The notes under the pieces: model-generated
What the model was told of the DNA's origin: nothing
Database searches by the model: none
Seen by the model: the letters and a program-made list of their open reading frames with translations, nothing else
Position numbers and translations under genes: made by a program
Part shown: piece by piece, positions 34,798-43,890 of the stretch
Numbering within the stretch: position 1 is the stretch's first letter
Layout: each line of letters begins with the position of its first letter
Source: a bacterium 1XD8-76
Lineage (GTDB): Bacteria > Bacillota > Clostridia > Lachnospirales > Lachnospiraceae
Direction of reading: 5' to 3'
Length of the DNA stretch: 64,000 bases
Assembly: GCA_003611955.1 (NCBI GenBank)
Contig: RAZE01000014.1
Coordinates: 52,911 to 116,910 of the forward strand

Positions 34798-36168
34798 TTG
34801 AAGCGGACAATCAGCGTTATGACAGGGAAAGGCTCTGTCAACCATAACAGCAGAAAATTCCATGCAAAGAACACTGACCCGGAGCGGAGTTGTCTGAACG
34901 TGAAATACTGCAATGAGAATATCAAAGATGTATACCATGAATTATTTGATGAAGCACTCGCCCGATACAATGAAAAGCAGACAAGAAGTGACCGCCGGAT
35001 TGATGATTATTATGAGAAAATCTGTTCCGGCAAACAGGAGAAGCCGTTCCATGAGATTATTTTGCAAATCGGGAATAAAGACGATATGGGAGCAAAGACA
35101 GAGGAAGGACAGCTTGCGGCAAAGATACTTGATAAATATATGCAGGACTTCCAACAGCGCAATCCTACCTTGAGGGTGCTCTCTGCCTATCTCCATATGG
35201 ACGAAACAACGCCACATCTGCATATAGATTTTATACCCTATACGAATGGAAGCAAGCGGGGGCTTGAAACAAGGGTGTCATTAAAAAAGGCACTTGCGGA
35301 ACTTGGATTTAAAGGCGGCACAAGGAGCGAAACAGAGCGTAACCAGTGGGTAGCAGCGGAAAAGGAACAGCTTTCGGAGATTATGTTGCAACATGGTATT
35401 GAGTGGGAAAAAAAGGGAACACATGAGAAACATTTATCCGTTTTGGATTTTGAGAAAAAGGAGCGTGCAAAAGAAGTTGCCGAACTGGAGCAGACAATTT
35501 CCGGCAGTAAAGAGGAATTATCCGATATTCTGCATCAGCAGATAACGGCAGGGCAGGAAACGGAGCAGATACGGAAAGAGAGTGAAGCAATCCGGCAGGA
35601 AGTATCGGAACTTTCCGTTACAAATCTTCTGTTGAAAGAACAGGCGGAAACATTGGCAGAGGATAAAGAGAAACTATTATCCGAAAATAAAAAGTTGGAG
35701 AAACAACAGAAAAAGTTACAGCAGGAAATCAACAAAATGGTACAGTCAAAAGAGGATATGGAGCGCAACATTCACGCCTATGATGAAGATGTAAAATGGC
35801 AGTTGGCAGAGCCGGGGGCATTGATGAGCGCAAAGGCTTATCGTGATAAAAAGGCTTTACCATTTGTGGAGAAATTGAAAGAAGTGGTAAAAAATCTGAC
35901 TATCAAATGCGTACAGTTTGCAGAGCAAAGCAGGAAGCTGACCGCCAAAGTGGACGGACAACAGAAACAGATTAGCCGCCTTACAGATAAAGTTATGGAG
36001 CAGAGTGACACCATAGACCGATTGCAGGAAAAAGCGACTGATTTAGGACGTTTGGAGCGTCATTTAGGCAGGGAACAAGTACAGTCGATAGTAGAACGGT
36101 CAAAGGCATTAGAACAGGCAGAAAGGGCAATTAAACGTCCAAAACGTGCCTTTGAAATGAGCCGATAG
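34798..36168 (+). CDS. MobV-family relaxase (Mob/Pre)
   Basis: A 456-residue protein starting with TTG after GGGAG. It has the MobV start (TGKGSVNHNSRKFHAKN) and metal motif HMDETTPHLHIDFIP, then a long coiled coil (about residues 220-330). Homologous to the relaxase at 17995 along its length. It should nick the oriT-like region just upstream. Confidence 0.9.
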   Translation: MKRTISVMTGKGSVNHNSRKFHAKNTDPERSCLNVKYCNENIKDVYHELFDEALARYNEKQTRSDRRIDDYYEKICSGKQEKPFHEIILQIGNKDDMGAKTEEGQLAAKILDKYMQDFQQRNPTLRVLSAYLHMDETTPHLHIDFIPYTNGSKRGLETRVSLKKALAELGFKGGTRSETERNQWVAAEKEQLSEIMLQHGIEWEKKGTHEKHLSVLDFEKKERAKEVAELEQTISGSKEELSDILHQQITAGQETEQIRKESEAIRQEVSELSVTNLLLKEQAETLAEDKEKLLSENKKLEKQQKKLQQEINKMVQSKEDMERNIHAYDEDVKWQLAEPGALMSAKAYRDKKALPFVEKLKEVVKNLTIKCVQFAEQSRKLTAKVDGQQKQISRLTDKVMEQSDTIDRLQEKATDLGRLERHLGREQVQSIVERSKALEQAERAIKRPKRAFEMSR

Positions 36169-36182
36169 GAAAGGAGGATTGA

Positions 36183-36503
36183 TTGGATATGACCGATATG
36201 GAAAAGAAAGTTATGATACGGCTGTGTGCTAAAATCGTAGCAGATACAGACCTTTACGAAACGGACAAGGAGGTGCAAAATCTGATAGACTGGGTGTGCC
36301 TTTCGGAGCAGATAAAGGAAAACAATAATACAATCCGCAATTTGACCGGGGAATATAAGAAGATAGAGCCGGATTGCAGGGAGGGAGTGCGGGCGCAGTT
36401 AGAGCGCATGAAAGAACTCTGCAAAGAGCGCAATAGTCTGTATGAGAAACAGAACGATTTGAAAGGGCAGAAACAGAAGATAGAGAGAGCATTGGAGCGA
36501 TAA
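36183..36503 (+). CDS. small coiled-coil protein downstream of the relaxase
   Basis: A 106-residue, highly charged, mostly helical protein (ending KQNDLKGQKQKIERALER). A TTG at 36183 has AAAGGAGG five bases upstream; ATG at 36189 is the alternative. No family recognised. Position suggests a mobilization accessory. Confidence 0.6.
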   Translation: MDMTDMEKKVMIRLCAKIVADTDLYETDKEVQNLIDWVCLSEQIKENNNTIRNLTGEYKKIEPDCREGVRAQLERMKELCKERNSLYEKQNDLKGQKQKIERALER

Positions 36504-36609
36504 AAAATGTGGGGCGTGGCGGTTGTCATGCCCTGTATTTATAGTGGTAGATGTAGAGAGAAAGTGCTATAATTGGAAGCATGATTAAAGATATGGGAGA
36601 TGAAACGGC

Positions 36610-37059
36610 ATGGAAATAAATGTAGAGGATAATTTTAAGCTGTTATTTGACAAAAATAATAATACGGCATACAAAGCATTACAGATATTGCAAAAAGAAT
36701 GTGAGGAATCTGACAAGGTATATTGTTATATGGATAAGTTAGCCGATATGATTGACAGTGATGATTCTTACATTCGGACAAGAGGGCTTACGCTGATTGC
36801 CTATAACGCTAAATGGGATAAAGATAATAAAATTGATGAAATCATAGACGAATATTTGAAGCATATAGAAGATGTTAAGCCGATAACAGCAAGACAGTGT
36901 ATAAAATTGCTGCCTATGATTGCGAAGAATAAGCCGGAATTAAAAGAAGAAATTGTTTCCGCACTGCAAAAAGCAGATACATCTATTTATGCAGAAAGTA
37001 TGCAGTCGTTGGTTTATAAGGATATTCATAATTCTTTGGCAGAGATAGAGAAACTATGA
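36610..37059 (+). CDS. HEAT-like repeat protein of unknown function
   Basis: A 149-residue helical protein with two-helix repeats such as DNFKLLFDKNNNTAYKALQI and DSDDSYIRTRGLTLIAYNA, which resemble HEAT repeats used in protein binding. It is 30 bases before a metallo-hydrolase gene and may be co-transcribed with it. Confidence 0.6.
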   Translation: MEINVEDNFKLLFDKNNNTAYKALQILQKECEESDKVYCYMDKLADMIDSDDSYIRTRGLTLIAYNAKWDKDNKIDEIIDEYLKHIEDVKPITARQCIKLLPMIAKNKPELKEEIVSALQKADTSIYAESMQSLVYKDIHNSLAEIEKL

Positions 37060-37089
37060 GTTTATTGAGACTTTAAGGAGTGTGGAGTA

Positions 37090-37851
37090 ATGGATAATTG
37101 GTTTACAATAGATAAAGTTGATGCAAATACATATATTATCAGTGAATACCGCCATTGGGAGGAAACACATTGTTATCTGCTGAATGGAAATACCAGAAGC
37201 CTGCTTATTGATACGGGGCTTGGCATTTCCAATATCTATGAGGAAGTGCTGAAACTTACCGATAAACCAATTACGGCAGTAGCTACGCATATTCACTGGG
37301 ATCATATTGGAGGGCATAAGTATTTCCCGGATTTTTATGCTCACGCTGATGAATTGGATTGGCTGAATGGTAAATTCCCTTTATCAATCGAAACGATAAG
37401 AGAGATGGTCATAGACCGTTGTGATTTGTCCGAAGGATTTTGCGTGAGCGATTATGAATTGTTTCAAGGTATGCCAACAAAAGTGCTGACAGACCATGAC
37501 ATCATTGATATTGGCGGCAGGGAAATTGAAGTGCTGCATACTCCCGGACACTCTCCGGGGCATTTGTGCTTTTGGGAAAAAGGCAGGGGATATTTATTTA
37601 CTGGCGATTTGGTTTACAAAGATATTCTGTTTGCTTATTATCCCTCTACTGACCCGGAGGCATACCTCGAATCTATAGAAAAAGTTGCGGTATTGCCTGT
37701 GAAGAAAGTATTTCCGGCACACCATTCATTGGATATAAAGCCGGAAATATTAACTCGTATGCGTGAAGCATTTAGAAATCTCAAGGCAGACGGGAAACTT
37801 CATCATGGAAGTGGGACATTTGATTATGGGGATTGGGGAGTATGGCTGTAG
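37090..37851 (+). CDS. metallo-beta-lactamase-fold hydrolase
   Basis: A 253-residue protein with the complete metal site: THIHWDHIGGH (HxHxDH), HTPGHSPGHLCF, TGDLVYKD and a final HHSLD. This fold includes glyoxalase II-like thioesterases, lactonases and drug-degrading enzymes. The best guess is a small-molecule hydrolase carried as cargo. Confidence 0.87.
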   Translation: MDNWFTIDKVDANTYIISEYRHWEETHCYLLNGNTRSLLIDTGLGISNIYEEVLKLTDKPITAVATHIHWDHIGGHKYFPDFYAHADELDWLNGKFPLSIETIREMVIDRCDLSEGFCVSDYELFQGMPTKVLTDHDIIDIGGREIEVLHTPGHSPGHLCFWEKGRGYLFTGDLVYKDILFAYYPSTDPEAYLESIEKVAVLPVKKVFPAHHSLDIKPEILTRMREAFRNLKADGKLHHGSGTFDYGDWGVWL

Positions 37852-37897
37852 GAAATAGACGGTGGCAAAGATAATGTTTCCTTTGGCGATAGTTATC

Positions 37898-37917
37898 ACA
37901 TGGTGCTAGCACCATGT
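37898..37917. repeat. 20-base perfect palindrome
   Basis: ACATGGTGCTAGCACCATGT lies between the metallo-hydrolase and the first yjdF riboswitch. The symmetry without a loop suggests a dimeric repressor site or a cruciform more than a terminator. It is absent from the second yjdF unit. Confidence 0.6.
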
Positions 37918-38012
37918 AACTTAAATCAGATAAGGGAAATGGTAATATGGCAGTTTGCAGTTAAAGGCGGATTGCCATATTTTTGTGGAAAAATGGGCGT
38001 TTATGTGGTAAT

Positions 38013-38151
38013 ATATAGGGGCAAAGATAAAAACACAACGCAAGGCAATCTTGCAGAACTGGTAGGTAGTCCAGTCGCACCATTTGGGTGTAAGTAGCCC
38101 TCCCTCCTTAGGGTCGTCCGTTCTTTGTTCATCACAATTATTTTAAGGAGG
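38013..38151 (+). promoter_or_regulatory. yjdF-motif (azaaromatic) riboswitch, copy 1
   Basis: The leader has the conserved strings GGCAAAGATAAAAACACAAC, GGTAGGTAGTCC and GTAAGTAGCCC of the yjdF RNA motif, directly ahead of a yjdF gene. CCTCCTTA at 38103-38110 is an exact complement of the Shine-Dalgarno TAAGGAGG at 38144-38151, so the ribosome site can be masked and freed. Known members of the class bind azaaromatic compounds and turn translation on. Confidence 0.82.
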
Positions 38152-38158
38152 ATTTGTC

Positions 38159-38575
38159 ATGGACAAAGTATCGGGGAAATTGACAGTATTTTTTGAAGAA
38201 CCGTTTTGGGTGGGAGTGTTTGAACGTGTAGCAGATGGCAAGCTATCTGTGTGTAAGGTTACATTCGGGGCAGAACCCAAAGACTATGAGGTTTATGAGT
38301 TCATTCTGAAAAATTACTATCGGTTAAGATTTAGTCTGGCTGTGGCAACTGATGTAAAAGAAGCTGGTCGCAATCCTAAACGGGTACAGCGTGAAGTGCG
38401 GAAACAGATACAAAATACTGGGATAGGAACAAAATCACAACAGGCTTTGAAATTACAGCAGGAGCAGTTAAAAACTGAACGCAAGACAGTAAGTCGAGAA
38501 CAGCGGGAAGCAGAGAAACAGCGGCAGTTTGAACTGAAACAGCAAAAGAGGAAAGAAAAGCATAGGGGGAGGTAA
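38159..38575 (+). CDS. yjdF: YjdF-family protein (DUF2992), copy 1
   Basis: A 138-residue protein: SGKLTVFFEEPFWVGVFER at the N-terminus, then NYYRLRFS and a very basic Gln/Lys/Arg-rich C-terminal half (REAEKQRQFELKQQKRKEKH). The family is known chiefly as the gene controlled by the yjdF riboswitch; biochemical function is unsettled, with toxic azaaromatics as the likely context. It differs from the copy at 43891 at 11 of 138 residues by my count. The SLATT-like gene starts 84 bases later on the same strand. Confidence 0.88.
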   Translation: MDKVSGKLTVFFEEPFWVGVFERVADGKLSVCKVTFGAEPKDYEVYEFILKNYYRLRFSLAVATDVKEAGRNPKRVQREVRKQIQNTGIGTKSQQALKLQQEQLKTERKTVSREQREAEKQRQFELKQQKRKEKHRGR

Positions 38576-38659
38576 GACTTCTTAAAGTATATGTATGCGT
38601 GGAGTTTTGCGATAAATATATTTACTTTTTTGTGACGCGAATAAGAGGGGAAATTTCAT

Positions 38660-39145
38660 ATGAGCAACAAGTTTATAGAAAATTTTAAAGAAGATAGTTG
38701 GTATAAGGAATTATGTGAAGAGGGGCAATATATTTATGTCCTTATCGATAAATATCATCAATATTTTAGTAAGCAAGATAAAAAATACCGACGTATTGTC
38801 AGAACATTTCGCTTGCTTGTTTTACTATTTTCAATGATAAATACAGTTGTATTGGGCATGAAAACAATTATATCCGACGATGGTCAGATAGTAACAGGCT
38901 TGGTTCTAAGTGCGTTGATAACCTTTATATCAGCTGTTTCATCGTATTTTAACTTTGAAGAATATTGGATGAGAAATATTACAATACATATAGATTTAAA
39001 TATTCTTAGAGATAATTTTATTTTTGATGCAAAGATTGGGAGATTATCTGAAAAAGATACAATTGAAAAATATAGGAAAGACTTAGAGGATATACAAAAA
39101 AAGAATATAGAATATTGGAAAAAATCATTAAAAAACATTGGATGA
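38660..39145 (+). CDS. SLATT-like two-TM membrane protein, putative effector
   Basis: A 161-residue protein. A helical N-terminus (residues 1-45) leads to two membrane segments (about 51-68 and 76-97) and a cytoplasmic helical tail with conserved-looking aromatic/acidic residues (YFNFEEYWMRN). This layout matches the SLATT (DUF4231-like) domain, a pore-forming effector class found with nucleotide-signal synthases in CBASS-like defence. The next gene, 12 bases later, encodes a nucleotidyltransferase, which strengthens the reading. Assignment is by topology and context. Confidence 0.65.
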   Translation: MSNKFIENFKEDSWYKELCEEGQYIYVLIDKYHQYFSKQDKKYRRIVRTFRLLVLLFSMINTVVLGMKTIISDDGQIVTGLVLSALITFISAVSSYFNFEEYWMRNITIHIDLNILRDNFIFDAKIGRLSEKDTIEKYRKDLEDIQKKNIEYWKKSLKNIG

Positions 39146-39157
39146 AAGGGGAATTTT

Positions 39158-40120
39158 ATGAATAAAACAATTATGCAAAATGCAAGAGAAAAATCATTGG
39201 ATATATTAGGTGAAATAAGGGAGAAAATGTTTCAAACATTTCCTTTAGAAGAACGTTATGAGAACATATGTGTATATGCCTGTGGTTCGTTGGGAAGACT
39301 TGAGATGACACAAAATTCTGATTTGGATTTATTTTTTATATCTTTGAATGATAGAAAAGTAGACCCTATGGAGAAAAATATAAATAAATATATATTTTTT
39401 TCAAAATTGTATGAAATTAATCATACAATGAAATTTCCTGATCCAAGTAAAGAGGGGGAATACTGGAGTTTTATTAATAAAGCAGATTTTCTTGATATTG
39501 GTAGTAGAAAAGAAGATTTTAATAATAGCTTTACAGCGAGATTGCTGTTTATATTGGAAAGCAAACCAATATACAATGAGAGAATTTATAATCAACTTTT
39601 AGAGGAGACTGTGTCTAAATATTTTGTCGACTACCAAGAACATCAAGACGAATTCTACCCCCTATTTTTAATGAATGATATTTTGCGCTATTGGTATACA
39701 TTAACATTAAATTATGAATATAGAAGAGATAATAAAGATAGTGTCAACAAGAAAAATTGGAAAAGATTGAAGCTGAAATATGCAAGATTAATCACATGTT
39801 TTTCAATGCTTGCATGTTTATATCATAAAAATGTTACGCCGGATTATGTTATTGACTGTATTAAAATGACACCAATTGAACGTATGAATAAGTTAGCATT
39901 GGAAAATGAAAGAATAAGTAGTGTTGTTGAGGAAATTAAAATAGAATATGAGTGGTTTCTTAGTTTAAGACAGAAAATGGACAATGGATTTGACGAAAAA
40001 GAGCAACGTAAAAGTGCTTTCTTGCGTGCAGAAAAATTTCATGAACTTATAGTACATAGGCTGATGAGTGAATTGTCAAAAGATTATCCGAAATTGAAAA
40101 GCAAAACAGATACATTCTAG
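39158..40120 (+). CDS. DNA-polymerase-beta-fold nucleotidyltransferase, putative signal synthase
   Basis: A 320-residue protein. The NTase active site reads CGSLGRLEMTQNSDLDLFF (Gly-Ser at 43-44, Asp at 55 and 57). The spacing and GRxEM element are closer to GlnD/DUF294-type nucleotidyltransferases than to classical CD-NTases. The rest is helical. It lies between a SLATT-like membrane protein and a 2H-phosphoesterase/methyltransferase fusion with gaps of 12 and 18 bases. It may make a nucleotide second messenger or nucleotidylate a target; the product cannot be read from sequence. Confidence 0.7.
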   Translation: MNKTIMQNAREKSLDILGEIREKMFQTFPLEERYENICVYACGSLGRLEMTQNSDLDLFFISLNDRKVDPMEKNINKYIFFSKLYEINHTMKFPDPSKEGEYWSFINKADFLDIGSRKEDFNNSFTARLLFILESKPIYNERIYNQLLEETVSKYFVDYQEHQDEFYPLFLMNDILRYWYTLTLNYEYRRDNKDSVNKKNWKRLKLKYARLITCFSMLACLYHKNVTPDYVIDCIKMTPIERMNKLALENERISSVVEEIKIEYEWFLSLRQKMDNGFDEKEQRKSAFLRAEKFHELIVHRLMSELSKDYPKLKSKTDTF

Positions 40121-40138
40121 TTTGGCGCGGAGAATATT

Positions 40139-42370
40139 ATGAATTATTTTGCATTATTTTTAAAAGAAAATAGCTTTATTGAAAAATGTATATTATTGAT
40201 GAGATTTATAAATAATCCATCCACAAAATCCAGACCACATATTACGGTACGTCTCTTTAAGGGGAATGATTCCAGAATTGATGAAGCAAAGGAAAGGCAA
40301 TTTACGTATCTTAATATTATTGAACCAGGAACATTTAATTTTGAGAAAAAAGGATCACCTTATGTGGTTTTCTTACAATGTGAGTCGGAAGAACTTGAGG
40401 GCATAGAATATAAACCGGATTTTCCATATAGTAGACTTCATATAACTATTTATGAGGGAGATGATTACGTATATGCGGAAAAATTGTATCAACTTTTATC
40501 TTCGAGGAAATGGCATTTTAGATTAACCTTTGATAGACCAAGGAGACTTGAACAACAAAAAGTAGGAATAAAAAATTATGGAAAGCCAGATTTTCGATCT
40601 ATTTTTAATGAGGTAATAGGAGAAGGATTTCAAAGTTTTTTAGAAAATAATGAAAAAGATGTAGAGATTAAGTTGGATTTAATGGAAAAGGTGCTTCATG
40701 AACTCGATTTATATTTAAAAAATAATGAGGTAGAGGCAGTTGAATCATTTTATTCTGAGGCGGAACAATGGGAAGACAACAATAATGAAAAAAACAAATA
40801 TAGACAAATGCAAATAAGATTTAATCCATTATCTATAGAAGAGGAGTCCTTTATACTTAGAAAACCTGTTAGAGATGCGATATATATTACACCTCCTGAA
40901 TATGCAAGAGACATGGTGAAGTGTGGAGTGGTAGCTTTGGGTGATAATATTAAGGAAATTGATTTTGGTGATTCGGCTATAGGAACAGGAACTCTTTTTT
41001 TGGCATTAAGGCGCTGGATTGATGAAAAACAGCATAATGGATATAGAATTCGTTCTGCTATAGGTGTTGATATTGATAAGAGGATGGCAGAGGAGGCGTA
41101 TGTACGCTATCATAAGCGAGGACTAGAGGTAATTTATGGCGATGCTTTATTATCTGATATAGATTTAGGGAAAAAAAGGAATTTAATGTTAGTAAACCCA
41201 CCCTTTAATCGACATGAAGAAATACCTAAAGATTATAGAGAATTAATATATAGAAATGCTAAAGAGCAAACCGGAATTAGCGTTGCAGGTAATGCGGGAT
41301 TGTATGTGTATCATTTATTAATAATGGATAAATGGTTGCGTGAAGATGCGGTGGCAGTATGGTTGCTTCCTACTATTTTTATGCAGGCAAAATATGGAGA
41401 GGCAATTAGGACATACTTATTAAATAAGGTACAGTTAATAAAAGTGCATATTTATAATGAAGAAAAAGAACAATTTGATAACACGCTAGTATCTACTTCC
41501 ATTATTGTATTTAGAAAGAGGAAGAATGAAGAAAAAGAGAGAATATTAATTTCTTATGGCGACTCTATGGAGAATCCCATAAGTTGTAAGTATGTGCAAA
41601 GGGATACACTTTTAAAAAATTTAGATAATTGGCGGGGAATACTAAATGAGAGAGAATCATTGAACGCAGTTAGATACAGAATTACATTTAACGATTTGTT
41701 TGAAATAAAACGTGGAGTGGCGACAGGTGCAAATTCTTTTTTTGTCATGGCAAGAGAAAAGGCAATACATCTTCAGATTCCAGATATTGCTTTAAAACCA
41801 CTTCTTCCTAAAGCGCGATATTTAAAATCCTCAGTTATAGAAAAGAAGGAAGATGGATATCCAGATGTTGATCCACAATTGGTAATTATTGATTGTGACT
41901 TAGACGAAACAATAATTAAAGAATTATATCCTAATTTTTATGATTATTTACAACTGGCGAAAGTTAAAGGAGATGACGGCGTTGCCATTGTTGATAGGTT
42001 TCTAATAAGAAATAGGCAACCATGGTATAAACAAGAAAAGAGAGAGCCTCCCGTTTTTTTATTAACATATATGGGAAGAAATAAAGAGAATTGTCCACCT
42101 CTTTATTTTATATGGAATAAATCTCAAGCGATTGCGCTTAATACTTATTTATTACTATATCCGAGACAATGGCTTTTGGACAAATTAATTGAAAATCCTA
42201 TGATGTATGAGATTGTGTTAGAAGCCTTGAATAAGTCTGCAAAGGAAATTGTATCTACTCGGACAAGAATTTATTCAGGAGGATTGAATAAGATTGAACC
42301 TAATGAATTACGTAAAATGCCAGTAATAGGATTAGATGAAGATAGTGTCAAGATTTTTTCGCAAATTTAA
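40139..42370 (+). CDS. 2H phosphoesterase-like domain fused to an N6-adenine DNA methyltransferase
   Basis: A 743-residue protein. The N-terminal 120 residues contain two HxT motifs, RPHITVRLF (His34) and SRLHITIYEG (His101), at the spacing of 2H phosphoesterases (LigT-like), which open 2',3'-cyclic or other cyclic phosphodiester bonds. A helical linker follows. The methyltransferase has TPPEYARDMV, motif I around DFGDSAIGTGTLFLA (about 275) and motif IV LVNPPFNRHE (about 353), then a TaqI-like recognition region. The fusion to a methylase, next to an NTase and a two-TM protein, is unusual. The stop lies six bases before an IS256 inverted repeat, so the gene is intact. Confidence 0.72.
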   Translation: MNYFALFLKENSFIEKCILLMRFINNPSTKSRPHITVRLFKGNDSRIDEAKERQFTYLNIIEPGTFNFEKKGSPYVVFLQCESEELEGIEYKPDFPYSRLHITIYEGDDYVYAEKLYQLLSSRKWHFRLTFDRPRRLEQQKVGIKNYGKPDFRSIFNEVIGEGFQSFLENNEKDVEIKLDLMEKVLHELDLYLKNNEVEAVESFYSEAEQWEDNNNEKNKYRQMQIRFNPLSIEEESFILRKPVRDAIYITPPEYARDMVKCGVVALGDNIKEIDFGDSAIGTGTLFLALRRWIDEKQHNGYRIRSAIGVDIDKRMAEEAYVRYHKRGLEVIYGDALLSDIDLGKKRNLMLVNPPFNRHEEIPKDYRELIYRNAKEQTGISVAGNAGLYVYHLLIMDKWLREDAVAVWLLPTIFMQAKYGEAIRTYLLNKVQLIKVHIYNEEKEQFDNTLVSTSIIVFRKRKNEEKERILISYGDSMENPISCKYVQRDTLLKNLDNWRGILNERESLNAVRYRITFNDLFEIKRGVATGANSFFVMAREKAIHLQIPDIALKPLLPKARYLKSSVIEKKEDGYPDVDPQLVIIDCDLDETIIKELYPNFYDYLQLAKVKGDDGVAIVDRFLIRNRQPWYKQEKREPPVFLLTYMGRNKENCPPLYFIWNKSQAIALNTYLLLYPRQWLLDKLIENPMMYEIVLEALNKSAKEIVSTRTRIYSGGLNKIEPNELRKMPVIGLDEDSVKIFSQI

Positions 42371-42376
42371 TTTCCA

Positions 42377-43644
42377 CCGTTTGGCTGCCGCAAGTCAGCC
42401 GGCTATGATATCAGACAGCAGTTCCTCCTCCGGTTTGCAGAGGTGATCCATGTTCATGTAACGGCGGGTTCCCCATTGGGTCCCGGCTGCATGGCGCAGT
42501 CTGGCACATACCAGCATCAATGCACTCTGACCATCCGGAAACGCACCGATCGCCTTTGTCCGGCGTTTGATCTCACGGTTTAACCGCTCTATGGTATTGT
42601 TGGTCCTGATCCTCGTCCAGTGCTGGGTAGGAAAGTCCATATAGGTCAGGGTCTCCTCGATCCCATCCTGCACCTTTTTGGCCGCACTGCTCAGTTTCAT
42701 CTCCTTGAGCTTATCCTCTACGCTGCGGGCTTTCTCACGGGCTGCCTCCTTACTCTCCTGGGCATGGATGGCTTTCAGCATCATGGCTACTGTCTTCATT
42801 TTATTGTGGGGCGTAATAGAGAAGATGTTCCAGTAAAAATGAACGGTACACCGCTGATAGCGGGCATCCGGGAACACCTCAGGGATCGTTTCCAGCATAC
42901 CCAGGTTCTTATCCCCAATGATGAGACGGATGCCGGAAAGTCCCCGCTCCTTAAGCCATACAAAGAATGATCTCCAGCTTTCTTTATCTTCTTTCATTCC
43001 TTCTGCTGCGCCGATGATCTCCCGGAACCCGTCGCTGTTTACGCCAATGGCCACAAGGATGGAGACATTCCGAATCTCACCACCCCAGCTGCGTTTGAGA
43101 TAGACACCGTCTACATAGACATAGGGATAGTCACCGGACAGTGTCCGGCTGCGCCATTGTTCGATATGTTCATAGGCTTTTTTGTTAAGGTTGCTTATCG
43201 TAGCAGGTGACACTTTCGTTCCCCAGAGCGCTTCCGTGATATCTTCCACCCGGCGTACGGAGACTCCGGCAAGATACATCTCGATCAGGGCTTCTTCCAC
43301 AGAGGATTCCCTGCGGCGGTAACGTTCGATGATGGCAGTCTCAAAAGGGACCCCTTTGAGTTTGGGGACATTTAACTCCACTTCCCCGGCAGTCGTCTGA
43401 AAATTCCTCTTATAATGCCCGGAACGGTAACCCTGACGGCCACTGGAACGTTCGTACTTCTGGGCGTTGACCAGTTCATCCGCTTCTTTGTCGAGCAGGG
43501 CATTGAGGGTTTCTTCCACACTGGAGCGGACGAGGTCTTTCAGATCGTGCTTTATTAAGTCCTCGTTTAGTTGTATAATGTTATCAGACATGGTTATACC
43601 TCCTTTGGCAAATTTTGTTGTGGTGACTTAATTCTACCAAACGG
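42377..43644 (-). mobile_element. IS256-family insertion sequence
   Basis: The ends carry imperfect inverted repeats: CCGTTTGGCTG...AAGTCA at 42377 and CCGTTTGGTAG...AAGTCA reading inward from 43644. One transposase gene fills the interior. I could not find an 8-base target duplication at these limits, so the exact borders are approximate or the flanks have changed since insertion. Confidence 0.75.
42395..43591 (-). CDS. IS256-family transposase
   Basis: A 398-residue Mutator-type transposase of full length. Catalytic residues are visible: Asp in YVDGVYLKRSWGG, Asp in LIIGDKNLGM and Glu in NNTIERLNREIKRR. The zinc-finger-like motif of the family is around RYQRCTVHFYWNIFS. It opposes the surrounding genes. 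It is the only intact insertion sequence seen in the window. Confidence 0.93.
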   Translation of the reverse strand: MSDNIIQLNEDLIKHDLKDLVRSSVEETLNALLDKEADELVNAQKYERSSGRQGYRSGHYKRNFQTTAGEVELNVPKLKGVPFETAIIERYRRRESSVEEALIEMYLAGVSVRRVEDITEALWGTKVSPATISNLNKKAYEHIEQWRSRTLSGDYPYVYVDGVYLKRSWGGEIRNVSILVAIGVNSDGFREIIGAAEGMKEDKESWRSFFVWLKERGLSGIRLIIGDKNLGMLETIPEVFPDARYQRCTVHFYWNIFSITPHNKMKTVAMMLKAIHAQESKEAAREKARSVEDKLKEMKLSSAAKKVQDGIEETLTYMDFPTQHWTRIRTNNTIERLNREIKRRTKAIGAFPDGQSALMLVCARLRHAAGTQWGTRRYMNMDHLCKPEEELLSDIIAG

Positions 43645-43742
43645 CTATAGACCATGTCTATTTTTATGAAATTAATTAGCGAAACTTATTATACGTCATC
43701 GGATTGCCATATTTTTGTGGAAAAATGGGCGTTTATGTAGTA

Positions 43743-43883
43743 ATATATAGGGGCAAAGATAAAAACACAACGCAAGGCAAACTTGCAGAACTGGTAGGTA
43801 GTCCAGTCGCACCGATTTGGTGTAAGTAGCCCTCACTCCTTAGGGTCGTCCGTTCTTTGTTCATTACAATTATTTTAAGGAGG
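43743..43883 (+). promoter_or_regulatory. yjdF-motif (azaaromatic) riboswitch, copy 2
   Basis: Same conserved core strings as copy 1. CTCCTTA at 43836-43842 can pair with TAAGGAG of the Shine-Dalgarno at 43876-43883; the eighth pair of copy 1 is lost here, so the masking helix is slightly weaker. Confidence 0.82.
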
Positions 43884-43890
43884 AATTGTC

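Larger units (their letters stand above)
37968..38577 (+). repeat. 610-base direct repeat, copy 1 (riboswitch plus yjdF)
   Basis: Nearly identical to 43700-44309 from the start CGGATTGCCATATTTTTGTG through the end of yjdF. Copies are 5.7 kb apart with IS256 and a three-gene cassette between them. Recombination between them would delete that cassette. Confidence 0.85.
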
